A stretch of DNA of 63,413 nucleotides, taken from positions 1 to 63,413 of the forward strand of contig JADFDU010000012.1 of NCBI GenBank assembly GCA_018262775.1, in the 5' to 3' direction. This document shows, piece after piece, positions 1 through 8,256 of the stretch. The position numbers were made by a program, and so were the translations under genes. Position 1 is the first letter of the stretch. Each line of letters starts with the position of its first letter. The notes beneath the pieces are model-generated. The model was not told the DNA's origin. It saw nothing but the letters and a program-made list of their open reading frames with translations, and searched no databases. This DNA comes from Rhodocyclaceae bacterium (GTDB taxonomy: Bacteria; Pseudomonadota; Gammaproteobacteria; Burkholderiales; Rhodocyclaceae).

Positions 1-132
1 TCAGGCGCAAAGGAATCGAGTACAGTTTGCAGCGATGGACTCCAAATCAGACTGCTACTGAAATAGGGATCACGTCGCGGACTGTGCATTCTTCTGCTCG
101 ACGGCTGGTCGAATCCGCGTCATTTCGCGCAG

Positions 133-294
133 GTGAGTGGGCTCTTCGTCTTGGCCAAACTGGCCTTGATGGGGTGGTTCGTGTTCCAGCCTGAGCGGCG
201 CGAATGGATCTTCTGGCTGATCCTCGTCTGCTCGGCGCTGGTGGCCCATGCGCCTGCCAGTCTGCGCCATCGAGACGTCTTTCTTAAACGCTAG
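133..294 (+). CDS. Small membrane protein, start uncertain
   Basis: The frame encodes two hydrophobic stretches (FVLAKLALMGWFVF, then WIFWLILVCSALVAH) and a basic tail ending DVFLKR, so it looks like a small inner-membrane protein or the C-terminal part of one. Third codon positions are GC-rich from about base 85 onward, as in neighbouring genes. An in-frame TAG lies at 64-66 and no ATG with a ribosome site is visible; the GTG at 133 is a placeholder start. The last 11 bases overlap the end of convergent moeB. I do not recognise the family. Bases 1-66 have a different composition and I support no feature in them. Confidence 0.4.
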   Translation: MSGLFVLAKLALMGWFVFQPERREWIFWLILVCSALVAHAPASLRHRDVFLKR

Positions 295-1033
295 CGCAGA
301 CAGCGCAACCTGAATCCTTGCCGAGTTGTATCGCGCGCCACTCCATGGCCAGGCCGTCGAGCAGCAGCAGCCTGCCCGAGAGCGATTCACCGCAACCGAC
401 GATGAGCTTGAGGGCTTCTGCCGCCTGTGTCGCACCGATGATGCCGACGAGTGGCGCAAAGACGCCCATGGTTGCGCAGCGGACTTCTTCTGCGTCCCGG
501 CCCTCCGGGAACAGACAGTTGTAGCACGGGCTATCCAGGCGGCGCAGGTCGAACACCGAGACCTGTCCGTCAAAACGGATGGCCGCGCCGGAGACCAGAG
601 GCTTGCGCTGCGTCACGCAGGCACGGTTGAGGGCATGGCGCGTGGCGAAATTGTCCGAGCAGTCGAGGACGACGTCTGCGGCAGCGACCTGTTCTTCGAG
701 CGCGGCGCCCTCCAGCCGCTGTGCCAGTGCGATCACCTTCACTTCGGGATTGATCCGCGCCAGGGTGTCGCGGCCGGATTCCACCTTGGGCCTGCCGACC
801 GAGGCGGTGTGGTGCAGTATCTGCCGCTGCAGATTGGTGAGATCCACGCTGTCGTCGTCGCACAGCACGAGGGTGCCGATGCCGGCGGCGGCGAGATACA
901 TCGTCGCCGGCGATCCCAGGCCGCCGGCGCCCACGACCAGCGCCCGCGCTGCCAGCAGCCGCTCCTGGCCCTCGATGCCGATCTGCGGCAGGAGGATGTG
1001 GCGGGAATAGCGGAGGAGCTGCGCGTCGTTCAT
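284..1033 (-). CDS. moeB: ThiF/MoeB-family adenylyltransferase (molybdopterin-synthase type)
   Basis: This E1-like enzyme adenylates the C-terminal glycine of a ubiquitin-fold sulfur carrier (MoaD or ThiS type). It has the nucleotide-binding loop VVGAGGLGSPA near residue 33, followed by the DDDSVDLTNLQRQ segment with the ATP-contacting Asp and Arg residues. Two CxxC pairs, CYNC near residue 172 and CAVC at the C-terminus, form the structural zinc site. The 249-residue length fits stand-alone MoeB. No carrier protein gene is beside it, so whether it serves molybdopterin, thiamine or another pathway cannot be decided here. It lies downstream of a conserved hypothetical gene and ctpA on the same strand. 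Confidence 0.9.
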   Translation of the reverse strand: MNDAQLLRYSRHILLPQIGIEGQERLLAARALVVGAGGLGSPATMYLAAAGIGTLVLCDDDSVDLTNLQRQILHHTASVGRPKVESGRDTLARINPEVKVIALAQRLEGAALEEQVAAADVVLDCSDNFATRHALNRACVTQRKPLVSGAAIRFDGQVSVFDLRRLDSPCYNCLFPEGRDAEEVRCATMGVFAPLVGIIGATQAAEALKLIVGCGESLSGRLLLLDGLAMEWRAIQLGKDSGCAVCASV

Positions 1034-1072
1034 TCGGCCGACATCAATCGCAACGCGCTTAACCAGTAGCGC

Positions 1073-1534
1073 TCACCGATCTTCCCGCAGTTCTGCCGGG
1101 GTGTCGTCATGGTCGCCGTGCGGGTGATGCTGGTAGGCCCGTATATAGACCTGGTTGGATTGCTTGATCAGGCGCGCCGGCTCCTTGAGGTTCCGCAACT
1201 GGGTTTCCTCGGTGAAATAGACGATGGCGCGGACGATCTTGAAGTAGAGGGAGTTATCGAGATGATAGCCAAGCTTGCGCAGGGCGTGTTCCAGCCCCTC
1301 GCAAGTGTAGTCGAGCAGGTCGTAGCCGACGGTAATGCTGCGCACATGCGGTCCGGGGACAACCTCCAGATACTCAAGCCCGGCCAGCAGTTCCATCGCC
1401 CTTTTCGCCTGGTTTGGCGGCATTTTGGTAAAGCGGATTTCACGGCGCTTGACACTGCCGAACTCGGGCACGACAGGTGCGTGGTCAGCGCCGGGAACGC
1501 GGTGGGCCAGTTGGCGTGCGCGTTCCGGAGTCAT
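1073..1534 (-). CDS. Conserved hypothetical protein
   Basis: A soluble protein of about 153 residues with no signal peptide or membrane segment. The middle is rich in aromatic and charged residues (GYDLLDYTCEGLEHALRKLG), and the C-terminus is rich in His and Asp (YQHHPHGDHDDTP), which may bind metal. The ATG at 1534 is preferred because GGGGTGG precedes it; a GTG at 1540 is the alternative. It starts just after the ctpA stop, so it is probably co-transcribed with ctpA. I do not recognise a family and assign no function. Confidence 0.75.
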   Translation of the reverse strand: MTPERARQLAHRVPGADHAPVVPEFGSVKRREIRFTKMPPNQAKRAMELLAGLEYLEVVPGPHVRSITVGYDLLDYTCEGLEHALRKLGYHLDNSLYFKIVRAIVYFTEETQLRNLKEPARLIKQSNQVYIRAYQHHPHGDHDDTPAELREDR

Positions 1535-1544
1535 GGCCACCCCG

Positions 1545-2936
1545 TCATTTTGCCTGCATGATCTGCAAGCCCTTGAGGAGGTTCAAGGCTTGATTGAGCT
1601 GGTAATCGTCCTTCGAGGCGATTTCGAAGCGCGCCTTCTCCTCTTCTTCGGTCTCGTCCTTCGTCGGTTTGCCCTTGGTGGGCGCCTTGGTCTGGGGCTT
1701 GGCGGCCGGCGGGGCCTCCTTGTCTTTGTCGTTCTCCAGGTGGCGCTCCAGGTCAGCCTCACGCAGGCGCGGGCCGAAGCTGCCGTTGGCGGTCTCCTCG
1801 ACGATGATGTCCGGCGTGATGCCCTTGGCCTGGATGGAGCGCCCGCTCGGCGTGTAGTAGCGTGCCGTGGTGAGCTTGATCGCCGTATTGTTGGCAAGCG
1901 GCAGGATGGTTTGCACCGAGCCCTTGCCGAAGGTCTGTGTGCCCATGATGACCGCGCGTTTGTGGTCCTGCAGAGCACCGGCGACAATCTCCGAGGCAGA
2001 AGCCGAGCCGGCATTTACCAGCACGACCATCGGCACCGTCTTGACGCCGGCCGGCAGGTCCTTGAGGAAATCGGTACGCGTGCCGCGCAGGTAATCCTCC
2101 GGACTGGCGAGGTATTTGCGCTTGGCATCCTCGACGCGGCCGTCGGTGGAGGTGATCAGCGTCGCGGGTGGCAGGAAAGCGGCGGAGACGCCGATGGCGC
2201 CATGCAGCAAACCGCCCGGGTCATTGCGCAAGTCGAGGACAAGGCCCTTCACCGGACCCTGCTTGTAGAGCTTGTTGAGATGCTCGACCAGCTTGTTGGC
2301 GGTGTCTTCCTGGAACTGGGTCAGGCGCACATAGGCATAGCCCGGCTCGATCAGCTTTGATTTGACGCTCTGCACCTTGATGACTTCGCGCGTGATGGCG
2401 ACGACGATGGGCTTCGTCTCGCCCTTGCGGGCAATGGTGAGGGTGATCTGGGTCTTCGGCTTGCCGCGCATGCGCTTCACCGCGTCGGACAGCGTCATGC
2501 CCTTGACCGGCGTGTCGTCGAGCTTGACGATGAGGTCGCCGGCCTTGATGCCGGCGCGGTAGGCCGGCGTGTCCTCGATGGGTGACACGACCTTGACGAA
2601 GCCGTCCTCCATGCCGACCTCGATGCCCAGTCCGCCGAATTCGCCATGCGTATTGACCTGCAGGTCTTTGAAGGCATCGGCGTCGAGGTACTGGGAATGC
2701 GGATCCAGTCCGGTGAGCATGCCCGAGATGGCATGGGTGATGAGCTTCTTGTCCTCGACCGGTTCGACGTAGCCCGTCTTGATGGCGTTGAAGACATCGG
2801 CGAAGGTGCGCAGCTCTTCGATGGGCAACGGCGCGACGGCCTCCTTCTGGGCGATGGCCGAGAAATTGAGACTGATGAAAATGCCGGCGATCAACCCGAA
2901 AAGCACAAGACCGGTTTGCTGCAACTTGTTGCGCAT
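1545..2936 (-). CDS. ctpA: S41-family C-terminal processing peptidase
   Basis: A periplasmic serine protease that trims C-termini of envelope proteins. An N-terminal membrane anchor (LVLFGLIAGIFISL) is followed by a PDZ domain around residues 90-170 and the S41 catalytic domain. The Ser of SASASE (near 312) and the Lys of GKGSVQ (near 335) form the Ser-Lys dyad. The C-terminal region (about 400-440) is a Lys/Glu/Pro-rich linker. The ATG at 2936 follows GGAG with good spacing; a further upstream ATG in the frame lacks this. The gene follows envC, as in many proteobacteria, consistent with a shared role in cell-wall remodelling. Confidence 0.93.
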   Translation of the reverse strand: MRNKLQQTGLVLFGLIAGIFISLNFSAIAQKEAVAPLPIEELRTFADVFNAIKTGYVEPVEDKKLITHAISGMLTGLDPHSQYLDADAFKDLQVNTHGEFGGLGIEVGMEDGFVKVVSPIEDTPAYRAGIKAGDLIVKLDDTPVKGMTLSDAVKRMRGKPKTQITLTIARKGETKPIVVAITREVIKVQSVKSKLIEPGYAYVRLTQFQEDTANKLVEHLNKLYKQGPVKGLVLDLRNDPGGLLHGAIGVSAAFLPPATLITSTDGRVEDAKRKYLASPEDYLRGTRTDFLKDLPAGVKTVPMVVLVNAGSASASEIVAGALQDHKRAVIMGTQTFGKGSVQTILPLANNTAIKLTTARYYTPSGRSIQAKGITPDIIVEETANGSFGPRLREADLERHLENDKDKEAPPAAKPQTKAPTKGKPTKDETEEEEKARFEIASKDDYQLNQALNLLKGLQIMQAK

Positions 2937-2959
2937 GATTGCTCCGTTGGGGGGACAGG

Positions 2960-4219
2960 CTATCTCAGGCTGACCCATTTCAAGGGGTCGATCGGCTGAC
3001 CCAAATGCCTTAATTCAAAGTATAAACCCGTTTCCGGATTGCCGCCGCTGTTGCCTATCGAGGCAATCGCCTCGCCGGCCTTCACCGGCTGGCCGACGGC
3101 CATGAACAGGGATTCGTTGTTGCCATAGACGGACAAATAGCCGTCGCCGTGATCGACGATGGCCAGATTGCCGAAACCGCGCAGCCAGTCAGCGAAGACG
3201 ATGCGTCCAGCGGCAATGGCCTTGACCTCGGCGCCTTCGGCGGCACGGATGAACACCCCTTTCCAGGTCGTACCGCCTTCCTCGCGTGGAGTGCCAAAAC
3301 GGTTGGCAAGTTCCCCGCGGATGGGCAGGGACAGGCGCCCTTTCAGGCGGGAGAAGGCACCCTCGGGCAGCGAGGCGTCGGGCGTGCGTTCGTTGCGCAG
3401 GGCCGGTTCCTGTGAGGCTCGAGGTGCCCGCGCAGGCTTGGCGACGATGCGGCCGAGGCCGGCGATCAGCGTGGTCAGGCGTTTTTCATCCCGCTTGAGC
3501 TTATCCACTTCGCGGCGCTGGGTCTTGATCCGCTGCGACAGACGGGCAAGGACGGTTTGCCGCTTTTTCTGCTGTTCGATGAGACCGGCGCGTTCGCGTT
3601 GCCGGCTTTTCTCGATTTCGGCCAGTTCTTCACTCTTGTCGCGAGCCTGGCCGGCAAGACGCTTTTTCTCCTCCAGCGTATCGCCCAGGTCGCGGATCAG
3701 GTCGGCCTTGGCGTGCGAGAGCAGGCTCAGGTAGTGGCCATCCCGCGCCAACTGGTTGGGGTCGTCGCCGGAAAGGAGGTGGCGCATGGCGTCCGTCTCG
3801 CCGGCGTAGTACTGGCGTGTGAGCAACCGGCCCAGCTGCGCCTGCTGCGCGGCGATGCGCAGCGACAGCTTTTTCGATTGGCCGTCGAGGTTGGCCAGCG
3901 TAGCCTGAACCGCACCCTGCTCGCCGCCCAGTTCGCGCAGCCGGCGATTGGCATCGGAGATGGCCGATTCGGCTTCGCGCAACTCCTCGGCGGCGTCGGC
4001 GCGCGACCCTTCAGCCTGGGTGATGTCCTTTTGCAGCGATAGGATGCGCCCGCGCAGGTCTTTCAGTTCTTCGCGCTTGGCTTCCGGCGGGGCGGCGAAG
4101 GCTGCGGCACCCACTGCGAGCAAGGACAGGCTCAGGGCAGCGATAAGCGTGAAGCGGCGTCCCCGCCGATGATCTCTACTCGATCGCGGCGCCGACGCCG
4201 CTGCGGTTATCGTTGTCAG
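2960..4219 (-). CDS. envC: EnvC-like murein hydrolase activator, apparent CTG start
   Basis: A periplasmic coiled-coil/LytM protein that activates division amidases. Long heptad-rich helices fill residues 50-290, followed by a degenerate M23 domain. That domain lacks the usual zinc ligands (the HxH position reads YFELRH), as expected for an activator rather than an enzyme. The first normal-type start codon, TTG at 4123, would cut the signal peptide short. The open frame continues upstream through [20 protein letters not shown], a proper signal sequence. No ATG, GTG or TTG lies there, but a CTG at 4219 overlaps the gpmA stop (CTGA) and follows GGGAAAGG. I take CTG as the start; the peptidase M23 assignment is firm, the start is inference. 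Confidence 0.85.
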   Translation of the reverse strand: MTTITAAASAPRSSRDHRRGRRFTLIAALSLSLLAVGAAAFAAPPEAKREELKDLRGRILSLQKDITQAEGSRADAAEELREAESAISDANRRLRELGGEQGAVQATLANLDGQSKKLSLRIAAQQAQLGRLLTRQYYAGETDAMRHLLSGDDPNQLARDGHYLSLLSHAKADLIRDLGDTLEEKKRLAGQARDKSEELAEIEKSRQRERAGLIEQQKKRQTVLARLSQRIKTQRREVDKLKRDEKRLTTLIAGLGRIVAKPARAPRASQEPALRNERTPDASLPEGAFSRLKGRLSLPIRGELANRFGTPREEGGTTWKGVFIRAAEGAEVKAIAAGRIVFADWLRGFGNLAIVDHGDGYLSVYGNNESLFMAVGQPVKAGEAIASIGNSGGNPETGLYFELRHLGQPIDPLKWVSLR

Positions 4220-4971
4220 CCTTTTGCCTTTCCCTGGCTGGCCACGGCCTGCATGGCGGCGGCGATGGCGACCTGGTCACCCAAGTAGTAATGCTTGAGC
4301 GGCTTGAGATTGTCGTCCAGCTCATAGACCAGCGGCACGCCCGTCGGGATGTTCAGCTCGACGATGTCCTGCTCGGATACGTTGTCGAGGTATTTCACCA
4401 GGGCGCGCAGGCTGTTGCCGTGGGCGGCGAGGATGACGCTTTTGCCGGCCTTGACCGGCGGTGCGATGGTCGACTCCCAGTAGGGCAGGAAGCGGGCGAC
4501 CGTGTCCTTGAGGCACTCCGTCGGCGTCGCGGCTGCAACAGCGTCGCTCGCATAGCGCGGGTTGGCCAGCTGGGCGACCAGGCGCACGTCACCCTGTTCC
4601 AGTGCGGGTGGCGGGGTAGCGTAGGCGCGGCGCCATATCTTGACCTGGGTGTCGCCATACTTCTCGGCCGTTTCCGCCTTGTTAAGCCCCTGCAGTGCAC
4701 CGTAATGCCGCTCGTTCAGGCGCCAGGAGTGTGCCACCGGGATCCACATGCGATCCATCTCGTCGAGCACGGACCATAGCGTGCGTATGGCGCGCTTCAA
4801 GACGGAGGTATAGGCGATGTCGAAGGCGAAGCCGGCTTCTTTGAGCAACTGGCCGGCCTGGCGGGCTTCGGCGCGGCCCTTGTCGGTGAGATCGACGTCG
4901 GTCCAGCCGGTAAACCGGTTTTCCTTGTTCCAGGCGGACTCGCCATGGCGCAACAGTACGATTTTTTTCAT
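4216..4971 (-). CDS. gpmA: 2,3-bisphosphoglycerate-dependent phosphoglycerate mutase
   Basis: Interconverts 3- and 2-phosphoglycerate in glycolysis and gluconeogenesis in the cytoplasm. The RHGE motif at residues 8-11 carries the phosphorylated His; LNERHYG near 87 and AAHGNSLRA near 184 complete the active site. The 251-residue length matches the bacterial dPGM family. It is the first gene of the gpmA-envC-ctpA run and its stop codon overlaps the proposed envC start. It is divergent from the ArsR-type regulator gene. Confidence 0.96.
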   Translation of the reverse strand: MKKIVLLRHGESAWNKENRFTGWTDVDLTDKGRAEARQAGQLLKEAGFAFDIAYTSVLKRAIRTLWSVLDEMDRMWIPVAHSWRLNERHYGALQGLNKAETAEKYGDTQVKIWRRAYATPPPALEQGDVRLVAQLANPRYASDAVAAATPTECLKDTVARFLPYWESTIAPPVKAGKSVILAAHGNSLRALVKYLDNVSEQDIVELNIPTGVPLVYELDDNLKPLKHYYLGDQVAIAAAMQAVASQGKAKG

Positions 4972-5080
4972 GATTTATCGAAGAATGGCAGTATGGGCCG
5001 AATCACCGGGCAGATTGTCGGCACAGGTGTCGATACTAAGCGTCGGCACAAGTGCCAGTACAAGCGTAAGGTTAGGAAGT

Positions 5081-5127
5081 ATTTTATAATATTCGATGTT
5101 GCAATTGGATTCCGGGATTCCGTCGAA
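5081..5127 (+). promoter_or_regulatory. Probable promoter/operator of the ArsR-rhodanese operon
   Basis: A perfect TATAAT (5085-5090) sits in an AT-rich, partly palindromic stretch (ATTTTATAATATT) just before the regulator gene. No good -35 box is visible 16-18 bases upstream. ArsR-family repressors often bind AT-rich dyads over their own -10 region, so autoregulation here is an inference from position. Confidence 0.4.
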
Positions 5128-5454
5128 GTGGATATCATCACCGACCTGATCGAGAAACAGGAACACATCGAGACCGCTGCCCGTGCGCTGAAGGCGATTT
5201 CGCACCCTTTGCGGCTGAAAGTCCTGTGTGTCATCGGCGAGCAGGAGGCCTGCGTGCAGGAGATTGTCGATGCCGTCGGTACTTCGCAAAGCAACATCTC
5301 GCAGCACCTGGCGATCCTGCGCGACAAGGGCGTGCTGCTCACGCGCAAGGATGCCAACCGGGTGTATTACCGTGTCGGCGATCCGCGCACGCTGCAACTC
5401 ATCGTGCTCATGCGGGAAGTCTTTTGCGGCGAACCCCCCATACTCAAAAAATAG
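5128..5454 (+). CDS. ArsR-family repressor, probable reactive-sulfur sensor
   Basis: A winged-helix repressor of about 108 residues. The recognition region SQSNISQHLAILRDKGVL is typical ArsR. The frame is open far upstream, but similarity to the family begins at a GTG at 5128 (MDIITDLIEKQEH). Counting from there, Cys34 (KVLC) and Cys100 (VFCG) are 66 residues apart, the spacing of the redox pair in the persulfide sensors SqrR and BigR; a third Cys (ACVQ) lies at 42. The gene directly abuts a membrane rhodanese gene and a glutaredoxin gene, which fits control by sulfide or persulfide. Family membership is clear; the ligand is inferred. Confidence 0.85.
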   Translation: MDIITDLIEKQEHIETAARALKAISHPLRLKVLCVIGEQEACVQEIVDAVGTSQSNISQHLAILRDKGVLLTRKDANRVYYRVGDPRTLQLIVLMREVFCGEPPILKK

Positions 5455-5877
5455 ATGGAACAACTCCTGGATTTCTTGAAAGACAACCTCTCCTGGGCCG
5501 GCCTTGCCGTATTCAGCGGCGGCATGCTGCTGTGGCAGACCTGGACGGCGCACAGCGACGGCGCGGGCGTGTCGCCCATGCAGGCGACGCTCATGATCAA
5601 CCGCGAGGACGCCGTGCTGGTGGATGTGCGCGAGGCGGCCGAGTTCGGCGGCGGCCATATCCCCAATTCCCGCCACATTCCGCTTTCCCAGTTCGGCAAA
5701 CGCCTGCCCGAACTGGAGAAGTTCAAGGAGCGGGCGATCATCGTCAATTGCGCCAGCGGCCATCGCTCGGGCTCCGCCTGCAGTGCCCTGCGCAAGGCGG
5801 GCTTTGCCAAGGTGTTCAACCTCAGCGGCGGCATTTCGGCCTGGGACCAGGCCGGCCTGCCGATCACCAAGAAATGA
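5455..5877 (+). CDS. Membrane-anchored rhodanese-domain protein
   Basis: Sulfurtransferase of about 140 residues. An N-terminal membrane segment (WAGLAVFSGGMLLW) precedes one rhodanese domain with DVREAAEFGGGHIP and the active-site loop CASGHRSG, whose Cys carries the persulfide. The ATG begins immediately after the ArsR stop codon, so translation is coupled. The order regulator, rhodanese, glutaredoxin suggests a small thiol or reactive-sulfur operon leading into secB. The natural sulfur donor and acceptor are not evident from sequence. Confidence 0.9.
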   Translation: MEQLLDFLKDNLSWAGLAVFSGGMLLWQTWTAHSDGAGVSPMQATLMINREDAVLVDVREAAEFGGGHIPNSRHIPLSQFGKRLPELEKFKERAIIVNCASGHRSGSACSALRKAGFAKVFNLSGGISAWDQAGLPITKK

Positions 5878-5895
5878 GCGAGAAATGAGCGGGAA

Positions 5896-6162
5896 ATGAG
5901 CAGTAATAAGGTCCTCATGTACTCCTCGGCGGTCTGCCCGTACTGCGTGCGCGCCGAACAACTGCTTACCCGCAAGGGCGTAGCCGAGATCGAGAAGGTG
6001 CGTATCGACCTCGATCCTTCCCGCCGCGAGGAAATGATGCAGAAAACCGGCCAGCGTTCCGTGCCGCAGATCTTCATCGGCGATTTCCACGTCGGCGGCT
6101 GCGACGACCTGTATGCCCTCGACCGCGCCGGCAAGCTCGATCCGCTGCTGCGCGGCGAATAG
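5896..6162 (+). CDS. grxC: Glutaredoxin 3
   Basis: A dithiol glutaredoxin of 88 residues that reduces disulfides and glutathione mixed disulfides. The active site is CPYC at residues 14-17; the TVP-like loop reads RSVPQIF and the glutathione-binding GGCDDL follows near 70. It lies 18 bases after the rhodanese gene and ahead of secB, the usual order in betaproteobacteria. Confidence 0.95.
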   Translation: MSSNKVLMYSSAVCPYCVRAEQLLTRKGVAEIEKVRIDLDPSRREEMMQKTGQRSVPQIFIGDFHVGGCDDLYALDRAGKLDPLLRGE

Positions 6163-6193
6163 TTTCCAACCCTTTCTCACCCGGTTCCACGTT

Positions 6194-6658
6194 ATGTCAG
6201 AGAATGAACAACCCGTTTTTTCCATCGAGAAGATTTACGTCAAGGATCTCTCCCTAGAAGCCCCCAACACCCCGCAGATTTTTCTCGAGCACGAGCCGCC
6301 CCAGGTCGAAGTCGGCCTGCAGTCGGAGGCGAATGGCCTCGGTGACGGCGTCTTCGAGGTGGTGCTCACCGTCACCGTCACCGCCAAGCAGGGCGAAAAG
6401 ACCCAGTTCCTGGTCGAGGCGGCGCAGGCCGGCATCTTCCAGGTCCGCAATGTTCCGGACGAGGAACTGGAGCCGGTGATGTCCATCGCCTGCCCGAACA
6501 TCCTCTTCCCTTACGTTCGTGAAACCGTGTCCGACGTCATCAACCGTGCCGGCTTCCAGCCGATCCTGCTGGCGCCGGTGAATTTCGAGGCACTCTATCG
6601 CCAGCGCCTGGAGCAGGCACAGGCGCAAGTCCAAAGCGGCGAGATCCCGATCCAGTGA
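6194..6658 (+). CDS. secB: Protein-export chaperone SecB
   Basis: A cytoplasmic chaperone that keeps preproteins unfolded and hands them to SecA. The 154-residue product has the typical IYVKDLSLEAPN start and the C-terminal half with YVRETVSDVINRAGFQP. The start chosen is the ATG at 6194 (MSENEQ), which gives the normal N-terminus; a longer frame upstream overlaps grxC. The stop TGA is shared with the next gene's ATG (TGATG), so the two are translationally coupled. Confidence 0.96.
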   Translation: MSENEQPVFSIEKIYVKDLSLEAPNTPQIFLEHEPPQVEVGLQSEANGLGDGVFEVVLTVTVTAKQGEKTQFLVEAAQAGIFQVRNVPDEELEPVMSIACPNILFPYVRETVSDVINRAGFQPILLAPVNFEALYRQRLEQAQAQVQSGEIPIQ

Positions 6659-7206
6659 TGTGCGCCGGCCGCCGGGCCGCCCCAGGGGCGGCGCAGTCAA
6701 CCTACGGAGCCGCGCAGCGGCGAACTACCGTTACTCCCGCCCCTGGGGCGGGGGCCGGGGGGCGGGTAGTCCGGATTGCCGCCGTCTTCTGCGCACTGAC
6801 TTTGCTCGCCAGCAGCGCGTTTGCGCTGGAGTTCCGCTCGGTGGGCGAATCGGGCGCGGTGATGTTCGATGCCCCTTCGCAGAAAGCGAAGCCTTTGTTC
6901 ATCGTCGCACGCGGCAGTCCGGTCGAGGTGGTCGTCAGCATCGAGGGCTGGACCAAGGTGCGCGACGCGGCGGGCGATCTGGCGTGGGTCGAGAGGGCGA
7001 CCCTTGGCGACAAGCGCATGCTCATCGTCACGGCGCCGAGCGCCGAAGTGCGCAGCCAGGCCGACAGTTCGGCGGGGATTGTCTTCGAAGCGGAAAAGGA
7101 TGTCCTGCTGGAATTGATCGAACCGGGCCCGGCCGGCTGGGCCAAAGTACGCCACCGCGACGGCCAGTCCGGTTTCGTACGCGTCAGCCAGGTCTGGGGG
7201 CTCTGA
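6658..7206 (+). CDS. Secreted SH3-domain protein with repeat-extended N-terminus
   Basis: After a hydrophobic signal-like segment ([14 protein letters not shown]) the protein has two bacterial SH3-like repeats: the first reads [25 protein letters not shown], split here as [11 protein letters not shown] and [14 protein letters not shown], and the second ends with GFVRVSQVW. Such domains usually bind cell-wall material. The only normal start in frame is the ATG at 6658, overlapping the secB stop, and it gives about 35 odd residues ([16 protein letters not shown]) encoded by an inserted hairpin repeat. The original start was probably just before the signal segment, where GTA GTC now stands. Whether the extended signal works is unknown. 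Confidence 0.75.
   Translation: MCAGRRAAPGAAQSTYGAAQRRTTVTPAPGAGAGGRVVRIAAVFCALTLLASSAFALEFRSVGESGAVMFDAPSQKAKPLFIVARGSPVEVVVSIEGWTKVRDAAGDLAWVERATLGDKRMLIVTAPSAEVRSQADSSAGIVFEAEKDVLLELIEPGPAGWAKVRHRDGQSGFVRVSQVWGL
6661..6775 (+). repeat. Hairpin-rich intergenic repeat, copy 1
   Basis: The element holds the 20-base core GGAGCCGCGCAGCGGCGAAC (itself a GCCGC-GCA-GCGGC hairpin) at about 6711-6730. CCGCCGGGC lies before it and a G/C palindrome (CGCCCCTGGGGCG) after it. A second copy with the same core and layout lies between mshM and mshN. Here it is read through as the N-terminus of the SH3 protein. Confidence 0.7.
6781..6803 (+). repeat. Oriented 23-bp motif, copy A
   Basis: Begins GCCGTC and ends CACTGACTTT, matching copy C at 17 of 23 ungapped positions. 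It lies in the signal-peptide coding part of the SH3 gene. It is one of the weaker members of the family. Confidence 0.5.
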
Positions 7207-7213
7207 TTTCCGC

Positions 7214-8203
7214 ATGAAAGTCGCCGTCCTCGGCGCGGGGGCTTGGGGCACGGCGCTGGCCATTGCTTTTAGCCGCAACCACCAGACGGCCTTGTGGGCG
7301 CGGAACTCTGCTCAAGCTGACGCATTACGCGCGGCGCACACAAACGCCCGCTACCTGCCGGGTTACGACCTTCCGCAAGCATTGCAGATCGAGAACGATT
7401 TCGCCGCTACGGCCGCCGCCAGCGAACTCAATATCCTCGCCACCCCTATGGCAGGCCTGCGCGAAACCCTGCAGCTATTGCGTGCGGCGGCCCCGTCCAC
7501 CCCAGTGATCTGGGTGTGCAAGGGGCTGGAGGCCGGCAGCCAGCGGCTGCCGCACCAGATCGTCGCCGAAGAACTCGGTGAACGGCTGTCCTGCGGCGCG
7601 CTCACCGGCCCCAGTTTTGCCGAAGAGGTGGCGCAGGGCCTGCCGACAGCCATCACCCTGGCCTCCGCCGACGGCGACTTTGCCGAAGCCACGACGCAGG
7701 CCCTGCATAACCCGCGCCTGCGCATCTATGCCAACCACGATGTCGTCGGCGCCGAAGTGGGCGGGGCGGTGAAAAACGTCATGGCCATCGCTGCGGGCAT
7801 TTCCGACGGCCTGGGCTTTGGCCTGAATGCCCGCGCCGCGCTGATCACGCGCGGCCTGGCGGAAATCACACGGCTTGGCCTGGCGTTGGGCGGCAAACGT
7901 GAAACCTTCATGGGGCTGGCCGGCATGGGGGACCTCATCCTCACCTGTACCGGCGATCTTTCGCGCAACCGCCGCGTCGGGCTGGCGCTGGCGCAGGGCT
8001 TGCCGCTTGAGCAGATTCTGCGGGATTTGGGGCATACCGCCGAGGGAGTTTCCAGTACCCGGGAAGTCGCCATTCTCGCCCAGCGGCTCGGTATCGACAT
8101 GCCGATCACCCAGGCGGTGAAGGGCGTGCTCCATGATGGCGTGCCGGTCGACGCGGCCGTGGAGCAACTGCTCGGCCGCGATCCCAAGCTGGAAACCCTG
8201 TAG
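7214..8203 (+). CDS. gpsA: Glycerol-3-phosphate dehydrogenase [NAD(P)+]
   Basis: Reduces dihydroxyacetone phosphate to sn-glycerol 3-phosphate for phospholipid synthesis in the cytoplasm. The N-terminal dinucleotide fold begins [12 protein letters not shown]; the catalytic region contains [18 protein letters not shown] with the conserved Lys. The 329-residue length is normal for GpsA. It follows the secB and SH3 genes closely, as in other betaproteobacteria. Its TAG stop lies in the left arm of a hairpin repeat shared with convergent trmL. Confidence 0.96.
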   Translation: MKVAVLGAGAWGTALAIAFSRNHQTALWARNSAQADALRAAHTNARYLPGYDLPQALQIENDFAATAAASELNILATPMAGLRETLQLLRAAAPSTPVIWVCKGLEAGSQRLPHQIVAEELGERLSCGALTGPSFAEEVAQGLPTAITLASADGDFAEATTQALHNPRLRIYANHDVVGAEVGGAVKNVMAIAAGISDGLGFGLNARAALITRGLAEITRLGLALGGKRETFMGLAGMGDLILTCTGDLSRNRRVGLALAQGLPLEQILRDLGHTAEGVSSTREVAILAQRLGIDMPITQAVKGVLHDGVPVDAAVEQLLGRDPKLETL

Positions 8204-8256
8204 GTTGGTCCTCAGCCCGGCTGCGGCCATGGCTATCGGGCTGAAGCCCGACCTAC
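8200..8256. repeat. 20-bp inverted repeat between convergent gpsA and trmL
   Basis: The left arm GTAGGTTGGTCCTCAGCCCG (8200-8219) pairs with the right arm CGGGCTGAAGCCCGACCTAC (8237-8256) with few mismatches. The TAG in each GTAGGT end is the stop codon of gpsA on one side and of trmL on the other. The hairpin probably acts as a two-way terminator or mRNA end. No U-run follows on either strand. Confidence 0.7.

Noticed and set aside
70..573. Long open frame opposite the start region and moeB
   Set aside because: It is out of frame with moeB and with the membrane protein, has no family resemblance and is explained by the high GC content.
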